A stretch of 64,000 nucleotides of DNA from Acidiflorens sp963847715 (GCA_963847715.1 CAWKAZ010000001.1:124001-188000), one strand, 5' to 3'; positions 18,870 through 26,962 are shown, numbered from the stretch's first letter. Made by a program: numbers and translations. The notes: generated by a model not told the origin, from the letters alone.

Positions 18870-19220
18870 CTACTGCGCGCGTCCGGCGAACGGCAGCAAT
18901 GCAATATTGCGTGCCTGCTTGATCGCTCTCGACAGACGGCGCTGGTGACGCGTGCACACGCCGGTGAGGCGCCGAGGAGTGATCTTGCCGCTCTCCGCCA
19001 CGAACTGCGCCAACAGACGCACATCTTTGTAATTGACCGCTTCGATCTTCTCGGTGCAGAACTTGCACACTTTCTTGCGCCGGAAGAACTTGCGGCCGCC
19101 TTCGCGGGGACCACCGGGGCCTCCGGGACGCGGGCCGCGAGGACCGCCACGATCCGGTCGATCGCCGCCGCCGTGTTGCGGACGGCTTTCGCCGCTTGGT
19201 GCTTTCGTTTCTTCTGCCAT
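18870..19220 (-). CDS. rpsR: 30S ribosomal protein S18
   Basis: S18 binds S6 in the 30S platform. The core is clear: 'KVCKFCTEKIEAVNYKDVRLL', 'ESGKITPRRLTGVCTRHQRRLSRAIKQARNIALLPF'-like C-terminus. At 116 residues it is longer than the usual 75-90 because of an N-terminal tail of about 45 residues rich in Gly, Pro and Arg ('GGDRPDRGGPRGPRPGG'). Such tails occur in some phyla and are probably disordered. The spacing from rpsF is 102 bases, and ssb, often found here, is absent. Confidence 0.95.
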   Translation of the reverse strand: MAEETKAPSGESRPQHGGGDRPDRGGPRGPRPGGPGGPREGGRKFFRRKKVCKFCTEKIEAVNYKDVRLLAQFVAESGKITPRRLTGVCTRHQRRLSRAIKQARNIALLPFAGRAQ

Positions 19221-19322
19221 AGTGCTCCTTCTCAGATTTCGCTTGTGTGGTAGCAGGGCTCTGCCCCGCGTTTGCCAACGGTCGTAACGCTACAAAACCG
19301 CGCCAACCAAGACCTGCACCAA

Positions 19323-19748
19323 TTAAACCGGTGCCGACGCCGGTGCCTCGGGTGCGGCTTCTGGCGCTGCCGGGGTTACCGGAGCCGCCACCGCAACCGG
19401 CTGGGCGCTGACCTTCTTCTTCGCATCGCGAAGCTTCTTGACCTTGTCCAGCCGTTTCAGTTCTTCGTCCGTTCGCACGGTCAGGAACTTGATCACTGGT
19501 TCCGTCACGCGCAAGCGGCGTTCGACTTCGTGAACGACAGCTCCAGTGGCGTCAATCATCATCAGCACAAAGATGCCGTCATTGAACTTGCCAACTCTGT
19601 ATGCGAGACGGCGCTTTCCCCAAATCTCGCTCTTGGCCGTTCCGCCTGCCGACGTCACTGAGGACTCGAGCGTGGAAATCAGCTTGTTCAGATCCTCATC
19701 CACCATGTCAGGCCGGACGATGAACATCAATTCATAGTTACGATTCAT
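19323..19748 (-). CDS. rpsF: 30S ribosomal protein S6
   Basis: S6 pairs with S18. The 141 residues begin with the family signature 'NRNYELMFIVRPDMVDEDL' and contain 'WGKRRLAYRVGKFNDGIFVL' and 'EVERRLRVTEPVIKFLTVR'. The C-terminal 35 residues are an Ala/Pro-rich tail ('AAPVTPAAPEAAPEAPASAPV') beyond the usual end. It is the first of the three ribosomal-protein genes rpsF, rpsR, rplI, after pth. Confidence 0.96.
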   Translation of the reverse strand: MNRNYELMFIVRPDMVDEDLNKLISTLESSVTSAGGTAKSEIWGKRRLAYRVGKFNDGIFVLMMIDATGAVVHEVERRLRVTEPVIKFLTVRTDEELKRLDKVKKLRDAKKKVSAQPVAVAAPVTPAAPEAAPEAPASAPV

Positions 19749-19774
19749 TCGTTATCTCCAAAATCTAAGTACCG

Positions 19775-19808
19775 TCGCTGGTCGTCAGTCGTTAGTCGCT
19801 CGGCGACT
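19775..19808. repeat. heptamer array (CGTTAGT words) between pth and rpsF
   Basis: The words are CGCTGGT, CGTCAGT, CGTTAGT, CGCTCGG, each 7 bases. It lies in the 111-bp pth-rpsF gap. Confidence 0.7.
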
Positions 19809-19859
19809 CGTCGCAACCTGCCAGCGTTTTGCCAACGCCCAACGACAATCGACCATCAC

Positions 19860-20441
19860 TCACTCTGCAGCGTCATTCTTGCGATTGAACCGGTTCATTG
19901 CCGCCGCCGGTCCGTCTTTCAAAATCATCTCGACTGCTTGCGCTCCCAGATCGATCAACTCGTCGACCACTTTTTCCTGCGCCTTGCGAAACGGAGCCAG
20001 CAGATACGACGCGCCGTCCTCCACTTTTCGTTCTGGCGAAACTCCCAGCCGGATCCGCAAGAACTCGTCGGTCCCCAGCGCACCCAGGATCGACTCCATC
20101 CCGTTGTGTCCCGCCGTCCCACCCCGCTGCCTTATTCGCATCGTGCCAAACGGCAGATCGAGTTCGTCGTAAATCACAATCAGATCGCGTGTTACATCGA
20201 CCTGATGTTCCGCCACCAGTTCGCGCACCGAAAGCCCACTCAGGTTCATGTAGGTTTCCGGCTTGGCGAGGACCACTGGCTCCCCGGCAACCGTCCCTCG
20301 CGCTGTCAATGCCCGGCACTGCCGGTTCCTGACTTCGATCCCGAGGCCGTTGGCGATCCGATCAATCGTCAGGAACCCGAGATTGTGCGGCGTGAACTGG
20401 TACTCGATTCCGGGGTTGCCTAAACCGATGATCAGTTTCAC
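19860..20441 (-). CDS. pth: peptidyl-tRNA hydrolase
   Basis: Pth releases tRNA from prematurely dropped peptidyl-tRNA. The 193-residue product has the family motifs 'LIIGLGNPGIEYQFTPHNLGF' (with the catalytic His in 'TPHN'), 'LAKPETYMNLSG' and 'VIYDELDLPFGTMRIRQRGG' followed by 'TAGHNGMESI'. The start is GTG at 20441. It sits between rplY and rpsF, as in many bacteria. Confidence 0.96.
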   Translation of the reverse strand: MKLIIGLGNPGIEYQFTPHNLGFLTIDRIANGLGIEVRNRQCRALTARGTVAGEPVVLAKPETYMNLSGLSVRELVAEHQVDVTRDLIVIYDELDLPFGTMRIRQRGGTAGHNGMESILGALGTDEFLRIRLGVSPERKVEDGASYLLAPFRKAQEKVVDELIDLGAQAVEMILKDGPAAAMNRFNRKNDAAE

Positions 20442-20448
20442 GCAGATT

Positions 20449-20531
20449 CGCTCTTCGCTTTTCGCTGTTCGTCGTTCGCTGTTCCGCTAAGCCATTAGTA
20501 TTCTCGCGCGAAAAGCGAACAGCGAACGACG
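20449..20531. repeat. inverted pair of heptamer arrays (TTCGCTN / GCGAACA words)
   Basis: Left arm: TTCGCTC, TTCGCTT, TTCGCTG, TTCGTCG, TTCGCTG. Right arm: GCGAAAA, GCGAACA, GCGAACG. The right arm is the inverted copy of the left, giving a potential hairpin of more than 20 pairs that fills the rplY-pth gap. Confidence 0.78.
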
Positions 20532-20546
20532 TGTTCCCGCCAAAAG

Positions 20547-21290
20547 CTATTTCTTTTCCTTCTTCTCAGACTTTTCGGCCTTCTCCGGCTTTGCCTTACC
20601 CTTGGCATCGCCCTCGGCTTCGCCCTCACCCTCGACTTCCTGCTTACCCTTCTTGATAACTTCGGGCTCAGCCGGAGTGGCTGCCGCATCCGCCACTGCT
20701 TCCGGTGCCGCGACCACTTCTTCCTTCACCGTGGTGATGTGCGCGATCATCTGATTCTCATCGGTCAGGAACTTCAGCTTCGGGTCGTGCGGCAAGTCCT
20801 TTACGCGCACTTCGATCCCGAATACCAGGTGACTGATATCGACTTCAATATTCTTCGGAATATCGGCTGGCAGACACTCAATCTCGATCTCACGCAGAAG
20901 TTGCTCGAGAATGCCGCCTTCGGTCTTCACACCCGCGGCCTCGCCCTTCAGCACAACCGGGACCGTGACAGTCAGCTTCTTGTCCATGGCGATGCGCTTT
21001 AGGTCGACGTGCAGCAGCGTGCCCTTGATGGGCTCGAACTGCCAGTCGACGATCATGGCCTTCACTTTATTGGTGTCGAGCGCGAGATCAAAAATCGTGT
21101 TGTGTCCGCTCTCCGATTTCAGAATGCGCAAAACCTGCCGCGGATCGACCGCGACTGCTGCCGCATCTTTGCCCGCGCCATAGACCACCGCGGGAATCTT
21201 TCCGCTGACGCGCACGCGCCGAGCGGCGTTCTTGGTGCCTGGTTCGCGCTTCTGCGCTTCCAAAATGCTGATATCCGTTGCTGTAGCCAT
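20547..21290 (-). CDS. rplY: 50S ribosomal protein L25 / Ctc, long form
   Basis: L25 binds 5S rRNA. This is the two-domain TL5/Ctc form: the 5S-binding N-terminal domain ('GTKNAARRVRVSGKIPAVVYG', 'NTIFDLAL', 'LLHVDLKRI') plus the C-terminal beta domain ('GILEQLLREIEIECLPADIP', 'VRVKDLPHDPKLKFL'). The 247 residues end in a tail of about 60 residues of alternating Lys/Glu/Ala, probably disordered. It lies downstream of prs, the common ctc position next to ribose-phosphate pyrophosphokinase. Confidence 0.95.
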   Translation of the reverse strand: MATATDISILEAQKREPGTKNAARRVRVSGKIPAVVYGAGKDAAAVAVDPRQVLRILKSESGHNTIFDLALDTNKVKAMIVDWQFEPIKGTLLHVDLKRIAMDKKLTVTVPVVLKGEAAGVKTEGGILEQLLREIEIECLPADIPKNIEVDISHLVFGIEVRVKDLPHDPKLKFLTDENQMIAHITTVKEEVVAAPEAVADAAATPAEPEVIKKGKQEVEGEGEAEGDAKGKAKPEKAEKSEKKEKK

Positions 21291-21315
21291 AATCCTGTTT
21301 CCGTCCTTCTTTAAA

Positions 21316-21346
21316 TCGTCGTTTGTCGTTTGTCGCTAGTCGTTGG
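21316..21346. repeat. heptamer array (CGTTTGT words) between prs and rplY
   Basis: The words are CGTTTGT, CGTTTGT, CGCTAGT, CGTTGG. The period is 7 bases, in the 84-bp gap. Confidence 0.7.
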
Positions 21347-21374
21347 CAAAACTTCTCAGTGCTGACGACCTTCT

Positions 21375-22424
21375 CTAAATAAACAAATTGCTGACTGACG
21401 TTTCTTCGTGAATCGACTGAATCGCCCGCCCAATCAGCCCTGCAATCGTACGTACCTTGATCTTCGAGAGCTGCTGCGCTTCGGCGCTCAGCGGGATCGT
21501 GTTCGTCACTACCACCTCGGTGATCGGAGAGTTCCTCAGATTTTCCACCGCTGGCCCCGACAGCACCGGATGCGAACAGCACGCGTACACCGTCTTCGCT
21601 CCATTTGCCACCAGCGCCTCGGCGACTTTCACCAGCGTTCCCGCCGTGTCGATCAGATCGTCGATGATCAGACACGTGCGGCCCTCGACATCGCCGATCA
21701 CGTTCATCACTTCTGCGACGTTCACTTCGACTCGGCGTTTATCGACGATCGCCAGAGCCGCGTCCATCTTCTTCGCGAAGAAGCGCGCCCGCTCCACGCC
21801 GCCTGCGTCCGGCGAAACCACGGTCAAATCCGGCAGATTCAGCTTTTTGAAGTAATCCACCAGTACCGGCGAAGCAAACAAGTGATCCACCGGGATATTG
21901 AAAAATCCTTGCAGTTGCGGCGCGTGCAAATCCACTACCAGCGCCCGATCGGCTCCAGCTGTGGTCAACAGATCCGCCACCAGCTTCGACGAAATCGGTA
22001 CCCGCGGCTTGTCTTTGCGATCCTGCCGCGCATAGCCGTAATACGGAATCACCGCCGTAATCCGCCGCGCCGACGCCCGCTTCAGCGCGTCGATCATCAG
22101 CAGCAGTTCCATCAGGTGCATGTCCACCGGCTGGCAAGTGGGCTGCATCACGAAAACATCAGCGCCGCGTACGTTCTCCTGTATCTGCACATACGCTTCG
22201 CCGTCTTTGAAGCGCGTCACCAGCGCCTGCCCGCGCGTCAGTCCCAGAAATGCGCAGACTTCATCGCAGAGCGCCTCGTTGGCAGTTCCGCAGAAAACTT
22301 TGAACCTGTCGTCGACTCGAGCTCGTTGCGGCTTGCGTTCTGTCTTTTCGTCGGTCGTCGGCTTTTTTTCCGCGGTCGTCTTTTCGGCAGTCGTTTTCTC
22401 GGCAGTCGTTGCGACGGTGGCCAT
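21375..22424 (-). CDS. prs: ribose-phosphate pyrophosphokinase, with N-terminal extension
   Basis: Prs makes PRPP from ribose 5-phosphate and ATP, feeding the purF reaction. The core has 'FKVFCGTANEALCDEV', 'FVMQPTCQPVDMHLMELLLMIDALKRA', 'PYYGYARQDRKDKPRVPISSKLV', the metal/ATP region 'VVDLHAPQLQGFF' and the PRPP loop 'LIIDDLIDTAGTLV'. The 349 residues exceed the usual 310-320 because of about 36 extra N-terminal residues with TAEKT-type repeats ('TTAEKTTAEKTTAEKK'). No other Met precedes the core, so the extension seems genuinely translated. Confidence 0.95.
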   Translation of the reverse strand: MATVATTAEKTTAEKTTAEKKPTTDEKTERKPQRARVDDRFKVFCGTANEALCDEVCAFLGLTRGQALVTRFKDGEAYVQIQENVRGADVFVMQPTCQPVDMHLMELLLMIDALKRASARRITAVIPYYGYARQDRKDKPRVPISSKLVADLLTTAGADRALVVDLHAPQLQGFFNIPVDHLFASPVLVDYFKKLNLPDLTVVSPDAGGVERARFFAKKMDAALAIVDKRRVEVNVAEVMNVIGDVEGRTCLIIDDLIDTAGTLVKVAEALVANGAKTVYACCSHPVLSGPAVENLRNSPITEVVVTNTIPLSAEAQQLSKIKVRTIAGLIGRAIQSIHEETSVSNLFI

Positions 22425-22430
22425 AGTTTG

Positions 22431-22513
22431 AGTTCTCAGTTCTCAGTTCCCGGTTCTCAGTTGTGGGACTCCAGGTTCTCGACTGAGAACTGAGAACTGG
22501 CAACTGAGAACTG
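22431..22513. repeat. inverted pair of heptamer arrays (GTTCTCA / CTGAGAA words)
   Basis: Left arm: GTTCTCA, GTTCTCA, GTTCCCG, GTTCTCA, GTTG. Right arm: CTGAGAA, CTGAGAA, CTGGCAA, CTGAGAA, CTG. The two arms are inverted copies and occupy the whole space between tRNA-Gln and prs. Confidence 0.8.
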
Positions 22514-22519
22514 TATTTC

Positions 22520-22593
22520 TGGCTGGGCCGCTAGGATTCGAACCTAGACAAAGTGCTCCAAAGGCACTTGACCTACCATTAGTCGACGGCCCA
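22520..22593 (-). tRNA. tRNA-Gln (anticodon UUG)
   Basis: On the minus strand a full cloverleaf can be drawn. The acceptor stem is TGGGCCG/CGGCCCA. The anticodon arm AGTGC-CTTTGGA-GCACT has anticodon TTG. The T-arm is CTAGG-TTCGAAT-CCTAG. CCA is encoded after the discriminator G. The gene lies between ispE and prs, a conserved place for tRNA-Gln. Confidence 0.97.
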
Positions 22594-22607
22594 GTGAAGC
22601 GATCATA

Positions 22608-22673
22608 GGTTTCAAGTTGCCAAGTTTCAAGATCGTTTACCTTGAAACTCTGAAACTTTGAAACTTTGAAACC
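22608..22673. repeat. inverted pair of 8-base-period arrays (GTTTCAAG / GAAACTTT)
   Basis: Left: GGTTTCAAGTTGCC then AAGTTTCAAG. Right: GAAACTCT, GAAACTTT, GAAACTTT, GAAACC. The right part overlaps the last 12 codons of ispE (22637-22673). The word GTTTCAAG recurs after pgeF at 45158-45188. Confidence 0.75.
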
Positions 22674-23653
22674 TGCCTCCGCGTCAACGTCCGCGTCGCC
22701 ACCGCCCTCAGCCCCCGCTTTCGCAGACGGCTCGCCGCTTTCGCAGCCTCGGCTGGCGACCGAAACAGCCCGTACACGGTCGACCCTGAACCGGAGAGCG
22801 AAGCATAACGCGCACCGGCGCGCTCCAACTCACCTTTGATGTCACGCAATTCGGGATACTTAGGAAAAACGACTTTCTCGAAGTCGTTTTCAATCCCGGT
22901 ACGGACTAGGTCGGAAAGCAATTTTCCGGCCCGGCTCCCGCCTTTTGCGGAAGCACCGGTGTTGGGGTAACCATTCAGCCACGCCGAAAGCACGCAGCCA
23001 ACCTCAAACAGTCTATCGGAGCCGACATGCTGCGTCAATTGGTCCCGCGTGGGGACAGCCGAGCGCAGCTCGGCCCCTTTGTCCCGTTCCACCTGAGCGT
23101 CCCAATCAGCAAAAGCGGTTGGCGTCGACACTCCCAGTTCCGGAGTTACCACGACCATCGCCACCGAGGGCAAATCCGCCAGCGGATAAACTTCCTCCCC
23201 ACGCCCTACTCCCAGCACCGTGCCTCCCACCACAAACAGCGCCAGATCCGAACCCACCTCAGCCGCAATGCGCAATCGGTCCGGGCCGCTCAGCGACTTC
23301 TTCAGCGCCCGCTCCAGCGCAAACATGGTCGCGACCGCATTCGATGAAGCTGCGCCCATTCCGCCCTGCACCGGCAGCCTCTTCTCGATCTCAATGGAGA
23401 CTCGGCCTGAAGCACCAAGCGCCGACATGACGCGCTCAGCCATGCGCCAGCAGGTATTCGAGGAATCCAGCGGAACCCGTGGATCCTTGCAAAGAATCTC
23501 AATTCCGCGACCCTTCCCGACCGTCAAACGAATAACGTCGTGCAAAGCAATCGTCTGATACACCGTGCGTAGAGAGTGAAATCCGTCCGCCCGCGAAGCG
23601 CCGATATAAAGCCCGAGATTGATCTTCGCAAACGAACGAACCGCGACTGTCAT
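22637..23653 (-). CDS. ispE: 4-diphosphocytidyl-2-C-methyl-D-erythritol kinase
   Basis: IspE phosphorylates CDP-methylerythritol in the MEP isoprenoid pathway. The 338-residue GHMP kinase has 'SFAKINLGLYIGASRADGFHSL', the ATP loop 'LPVQGGMGAASSNAVATM', and 'ASLSGSGSTVYGLF' near the end. It is longer than the usual 290-300. The last dozen residues ('QVSKFQSFRVSR') are encoded by the 8-base repeat array at 22637-22673, so the array has supplied the natural stop and tail. It heads the ispE-tRNA-prs-rplY-pth block. Confidence 0.94.
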   Translation of the reverse strand: MTVAVRSFAKINLGLYIGASRADGFHSLRTVYQTIALHDVIRLTVGKGRGIEILCKDPRVPLDSSNTCWRMAERVMSALGASGRVSIEIEKRLPVQGGMGAASSNAVATMFALERALKKSLSGPDRLRIAAEVGSDLALFVVGGTVLGVGRGEEVYPLADLPSVAMVVVTPELGVSTPTAFADWDAQVERDKGAELRSAVPTRDQLTQHVGSDRLFEVGCVLSAWLNGYPNTGASAKGGSRAGKLLSDLVRTGIENDFEKVVFPKYPELRDIKGELERAGARYASLSGSGSTVYGLFRSPAEAAKAASRLRKRGLRAVATRTLTRRQVSKFQSFRVSR

Positions 23654-23719
23654 ATGTAAGAGAATCGAGGAAGGGGAATTGTAAGCGATTTGGGCGACGG
23701 CATTCGATAATCTCCCCAG

Positions 23720-23740
23720 GTTTTACTGAGAACTGAGAAC
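23720..23740. repeat. short heptamer array (CTGAGAA)
   Basis: TTTTACTGAGAA is followed by CTGAGAA and CCC. It lies in the divergent gap between ispE and the E1-beta gene. Confidence 0.65.
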
Positions 23741-23764
23741 CCGCCATACGGTAAACTTTCCCCA

Positions 23765-24739
23765 ATGCCCACCCTCACCTACCTCGAAGCCATCCGCCAG
23801 GGAATCTGGGAGGAGATGGAGCGCGATCCTACCGTCTTCTGTCTCGGTGAGGACATTGGCATTTACGGCGGTGCGTTCAAAGTCACCGACGGTTTCATCG
23901 ACCGCTTCGGCGCCGAGCGTGTGATTGACACTCCGATCGCGGAATCAGCAATTGTTGGCGCGGCGTTTGGCGCTTCGCTTACCGGATTGCGTCCGGTCGC
24001 AGAGTTTCAGTTCATGGACTTCATCGGCTGTGCCTTCAATCAAATCGTCAACATGGCCGCGAAGTCGCATTATCGCTGGGGAGCGCCCGCTCCGATCGTG
24101 ATTCGCGGACCGAGCGGAGGCAATGTTCACGGCGGTCCGTTCCATTCACAAAATCCGGAGACGTGGTTCGTGCACGCGCCCGGACTGAAAGTTGTTTGCC
24201 CCGCAACCGCGTATGACGCGAAGGGATTGATGAAGGCTGCGATCCGCGACAACAATCCAGTCATTTTCTTCGAGCACAAATATCTATACCGCCGGATTAA
24301 GGGAGAAGTTCCCGAAGGCGATTACATCGTCCCGCTCGGAAAAGCGAGAGTCACGCGCGAAGGGCATCATCTCAGCGTCATCACCTATGCCGCGATGCTT
24401 TACACGGCACTCGAAGCCGCGGAGGTTCTGAGTAAAGAAAGCATCGAGCTCGAAGTGCTTGATTTGCGCACCGTGTCGCCGCTCGATCGCGAAGCGATTG
24501 CCGCCACCGTGAAGAAGACTAACAAGGTCATTATCCTCCACGAGCACGCGCGCACGGGAGGACTCGCCGGAGAAATTTCCGCCATCATCAACGAAGAAGC
24601 CTTCGACGATCTCGATGGACCGATCGTCCGCCTGACTTCGCTCGATACGCCAGTTCCGTTCTCTCCGCCGCAGGAAGAATTCTTTCTGCCTAAAGTTTCA
24701 GACCTGGTCCGTGAAGCACGCCGATTGCACGCCTACTAA
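23765..24739 (+). CDS. 2-oxoacid dehydrogenase E1 component, beta subunit
   Basis: This 324-residue protein is the beta subunit of a thiamine-dependent pyruvate or branched-chain 2-oxoacid dehydrogenase. Typical parts are 'TYLEAIRQGIWEEMERDPTVF', 'LGEDIGIYGGAFKVT', 'DTPIAESAIVGAAFGASLTG', 'AEFQFMDF', 'PIVIRGPSGG' and 'GGPFHSQNPETWF' in the thiamine/alpha-contact half, and 'LDLRTVSPLD' in the C-terminal half. Alpha, E2 and E3 are not adjacent, so it works with subunits encoded elsewhere. Pyruvate versus branched-chain specificity cannot be told. Confidence 0.9.
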   Translation: MPTLTYLEAIRQGIWEEMERDPTVFCLGEDIGIYGGAFKVTDGFIDRFGAERVIDTPIAESAIVGAAFGASLTGLRPVAEFQFMDFIGCAFNQIVNMAAKSHYRWGAPAPIVIRGPSGGNVHGGPFHSQNPETWFVHAPGLKVVCPATAYDAKGLMKAAIRDNNPVIFFEHKYLYRRIKGEVPEGDYIVPLGKARVTREGHHLSVITYAAMLYTALEAAEVLSKESIELEVLDLRTVSPLDREAIAATVKKTNKVIILHEHARTGGLAGEISAIINEEAFDDLDGPIVRLTSLDTPVPFSPPQEEFFLPKVSDLVREARRLHAY

Positions 24740-24841
24740 GCTCGACAGCTCCGGGCGTACTTCTCAGCTCTCGCCAGCCGGATGATCCTGTTGTATATAG
24801 GAAGTAGCGGTCCTGATTTTCGGACTGTGTGAGGATCTGCG

Positions 24842-25396
24842 ATGCGCAACTTTATCCTGGGAATCGTGATCACGATTGTGGTTTTGTTGATTATCGGCCT
24901 GGGCTTAGCGCTGCTTGGCTTTTTGCCCACCCGTGCCAACAGCACGCCGCCGGATATGGAACGACATCTGGCCATGAGCGCTCTCGACAATTCCGTCGAG
25001 CGCCACGCGCCGCGCGTCAACAATCCCGTTCCACCAACGGATGACAATCTGATCGCTGGGCTGAAGATCTACACCATGAATTGCGCGCTGTGCCACGGTG
25101 GCATCGATGGCCAGCCCTCCACTCTTGCGAACTCTTTTTATCCCGCTCCTCCAAACCTGATTCTCCATCCTCCAGACGATCCGGAATGGCACGTCTATTA
25201 TGTGATTCACAATGGCGTCCGCTATTCAGGGATGCCGGCGTGGGATAAGACGCTCTCGGATGCGGACATCTGGAAGATCACGGCGTTTCTTGCACGTGCG
25301 GATAAACTTCCGCCTGCGGTGCAAGACTATTGGAAGAAATCTACCGGAGTGAGCCCGCCAACGGCTGCACAGCAAGGGCATGAAGACCACAAGTAG
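24842..25396 (+). CDS. membrane-anchored c-type cytochrome
   Basis: This 184-residue protein has an N-terminal membrane helix ('FILGIVITIVVLLIIGLGLALL') with the rest outside. The haem c motif CALCH is at residues 81-85, and 'YSGMPAWDKTLSDADIWKITAFL' supplies the axial methionine region. This is a class I monohaem cytochrome, an electron carrier of the periplasm. GAGGA lies 8 bases before the ATG. No oxidase genes flank it. Confidence 0.9.
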   Translation: MRNFILGIVITIVVLLIIGLGLALLGFLPTRANSTPPDMERHLAMSALDNSVERHAPRVNNPVPPTDDNLIAGLKIYTMNCALCHGGIDGQPSTLANSFYPAPPNLILHPPDDPEWHVYYVIHNGVRYSGMPAWDKTLSDADIWKITAFLARADKLPPAVQDYWKKSTGVSPPTAAQQGHEDHK

Positions 25397-25422
25397 AAAA
25401 AACTCCATCGGATGAGAAGACA

Positions 25423-25498
25423 CGACCACCGGGGCTAAAGCCCGCACTGATTGGAGAAGGAGTACGCGGCCCTTGAAGGGCCGCTCTTCCACGGTGAC
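25423..25498. repeat. composite palindromic extragenic element, copy 2 (opposite orientation)
   Basis: GGGGCTAAAGCCC and GCGGCCCTT-GAAGGGCCGC are joined by about 22 bases and flanked by ACCACC and CTCTTCCACGGTGA. This is the reverse complement of the element at 13464-13535. It lies in the 198-bp convergent gap behind the cytochrome gene. Confidence 0.75.
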
Positions 25499-25594
25499 GC
25501 AGGCATTCGTGAGTTGTTGCCGGAGCCTCTGGAACTCGTGCGTTTCCCGGTCGCGCAGGTATCGAGAGTTGTTCAGGACTCTGTTTATCCGTGC

Positions 25595-26962
25595 TTACCC
25601 AGGCGGATAGCTGAAGTTTACGGTAATCACAGTTTGCGTTGATGCGGCGTGGCCGTTGAGCGTGTAGGGTTGAAAGCGCCATTGCTTTACTGCGGCGATC
25701 GCTGCCCGTCCCAAAATAAAATATCCGCGAACGATTTTCAGATCTTCGACGCTGCCATCGCGCGCGATCAATGCTTGCAAGACCACAGATCCCTGAAGTT
25801 TCTGGTTCAACCCTTCCGACGGATAAACCGGATCGACCGTGTGCACCAGCCGCGCGCGCGCTGACTGTTCCGACAGTTCTACGGGTTCACTTGTCGTCTG
25901 AATCTCAGGCGCTCGCACCGGAGACGAAACGGGCATCATCTGCGCGGGATTCACCGTGACCACCACTGGAGGCGCGATCGGGGGCGAATTCCTCATACTG
26001 TCGGGAATCACGGCAGCATGCTCTTGGCGGACTGGCGGTGTCACTGGAGCCTCATACACTGGCGTGGGCAACGGGAAGTCGTAAGCCTTGGACAAAGGAA
26101 TGCGAGTATCCGGCAGTGATGATTCCGTCGCGGCAACTCCCAGGTGGTCCGGTTGCGCGCCGGAATTGGCAGGACTTCGGCTGAAATACGCATCCTGCTG
26201 CGCGTCACTGCCTGCGGAGCTTACCGGCGTCGCTCCGCCCTGGTTCATGTAAAAAAGCGAGGCAACGGATTCCTTCAAGACACGCGACACTCCCTCAGGA
26301 GTGTGCGCAAGATATACGATTGTGTCGCGCGCTCGCCACACGGTGACAACAGCTGCCAGCATGATCACGGCCGCGACAACGGTTCGTGGCCCCAGCAGGT
26401 GACTGATGCTGCCGTGCGCGGCATCGCTTTCGTCGGCGGTGATTTCGTAGTTTTCGTTTCCTTCCGACGCGGATGCTCCCCCAGAATGTTCTGACTGCTC
26501 TTCATGACTTTGCGGAGCTGCATCGTTGGCGGAATGGGAACCTTGGTCTCTCGTCTCTGGTTGCGCGGCGGAGTCAGCCGCATCCTGGGCGCTCAGGGGC
26601 CGCATCTGTTCGCAAGCTTTGGCCAGGACAGCATCGGCTTCCTCAGCGGAGATCGGACGGTAAATCAGGAATTCGAGCCGGTTGTCGCGCATCTCGGCCG
26701 CTGTAGGCTCGTTATCGACGATTGCGATTCCGACTGCTTCCCGGTTCGGCGTGGATTCCCGAGCGCGCTTGAGGAGAAAACTCGACTCTGGCTGATCATT
26801 CCAGTCCGGAATCAGGCAGGAAAAGGCCCGAGTCTTGACTTTTTCGATGGCGGAAAAGATGTCGGAGCAGACTTCGAGGCGAATTTCGGCGCTTTCGCAG
26901 GCCGCGGTCATCGCGGTAGAGGTCTCGGGACTTTTTGAGAACAAAAGTGCGCGGAAAGCCAT
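25595..26962 (-). CDS. receiver-like domain / TM helix / TonB C-terminal domain protein
   Basis: The 455-residue product has three parts. Residues 1-125 look like a response-regulator receiver fold ('RALLFSKSPETSTAMTAACES', 'FSCLIPDWNDQPESSFLLKRAR', 'FLIYRPISAEEADAVLAKA'), although the classic Asp/Lys set is not complete. A membrane helix follows at about 195-215 ('TVVAAVIMLAAVVTVW'), then a Pro-rich periplasmic linker. The last 90 residues are a TonB C-terminal domain ('DPVYPSEGLNQKLQGSVVLQ', 'IARDGSVEDLKIVRG', 'AAIAAVKQWRFQPYTLNG'). The topology is cytoplasmic receiver-like domain, helix, periplasmic TonB domain. Its role in energising receptors is inferred. It may follow the PDZ gene on one transcript, though the gap is 157 bases. 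Confidence 0.8.
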   Translation of the reverse strand: MAFRALLFSKSPETSTAMTAACESAEIRLEVCSDIFSAIEKVKTRAFSCLIPDWNDQPESSFLLKRARESTPNREAVGIAIVDNEPTAAEMRDNRLEFLIYRPISAEEADAVLAKACEQMRPLSAQDAADSAAQPETRDQGSHSANDAAPQSHEEQSEHSGGASASEGNENYEITADESDAAHGSISHLLGPRTVVAAVIMLAAVVTVWRARDTIVYLAHTPEGVSRVLKESVASLFYMNQGGATPVSSAGSDAQQDAYFSRSPANSGAQPDHLGVAATESSLPDTRIPLSKAYDFPLPTPVYEAPVTPPVRQEHAAVIPDSMRNSPPIAPPVVVTVNPAQMMPVSSPVRAPEIQTTSEPVELSEQSARARLVHTVDPVYPSEGLNQKLQGSVVLQALIARDGSVEDLKIVRGYFILGRAAIAAVKQWRFQPYTLNGHAASTQTVITVNFSYPPG

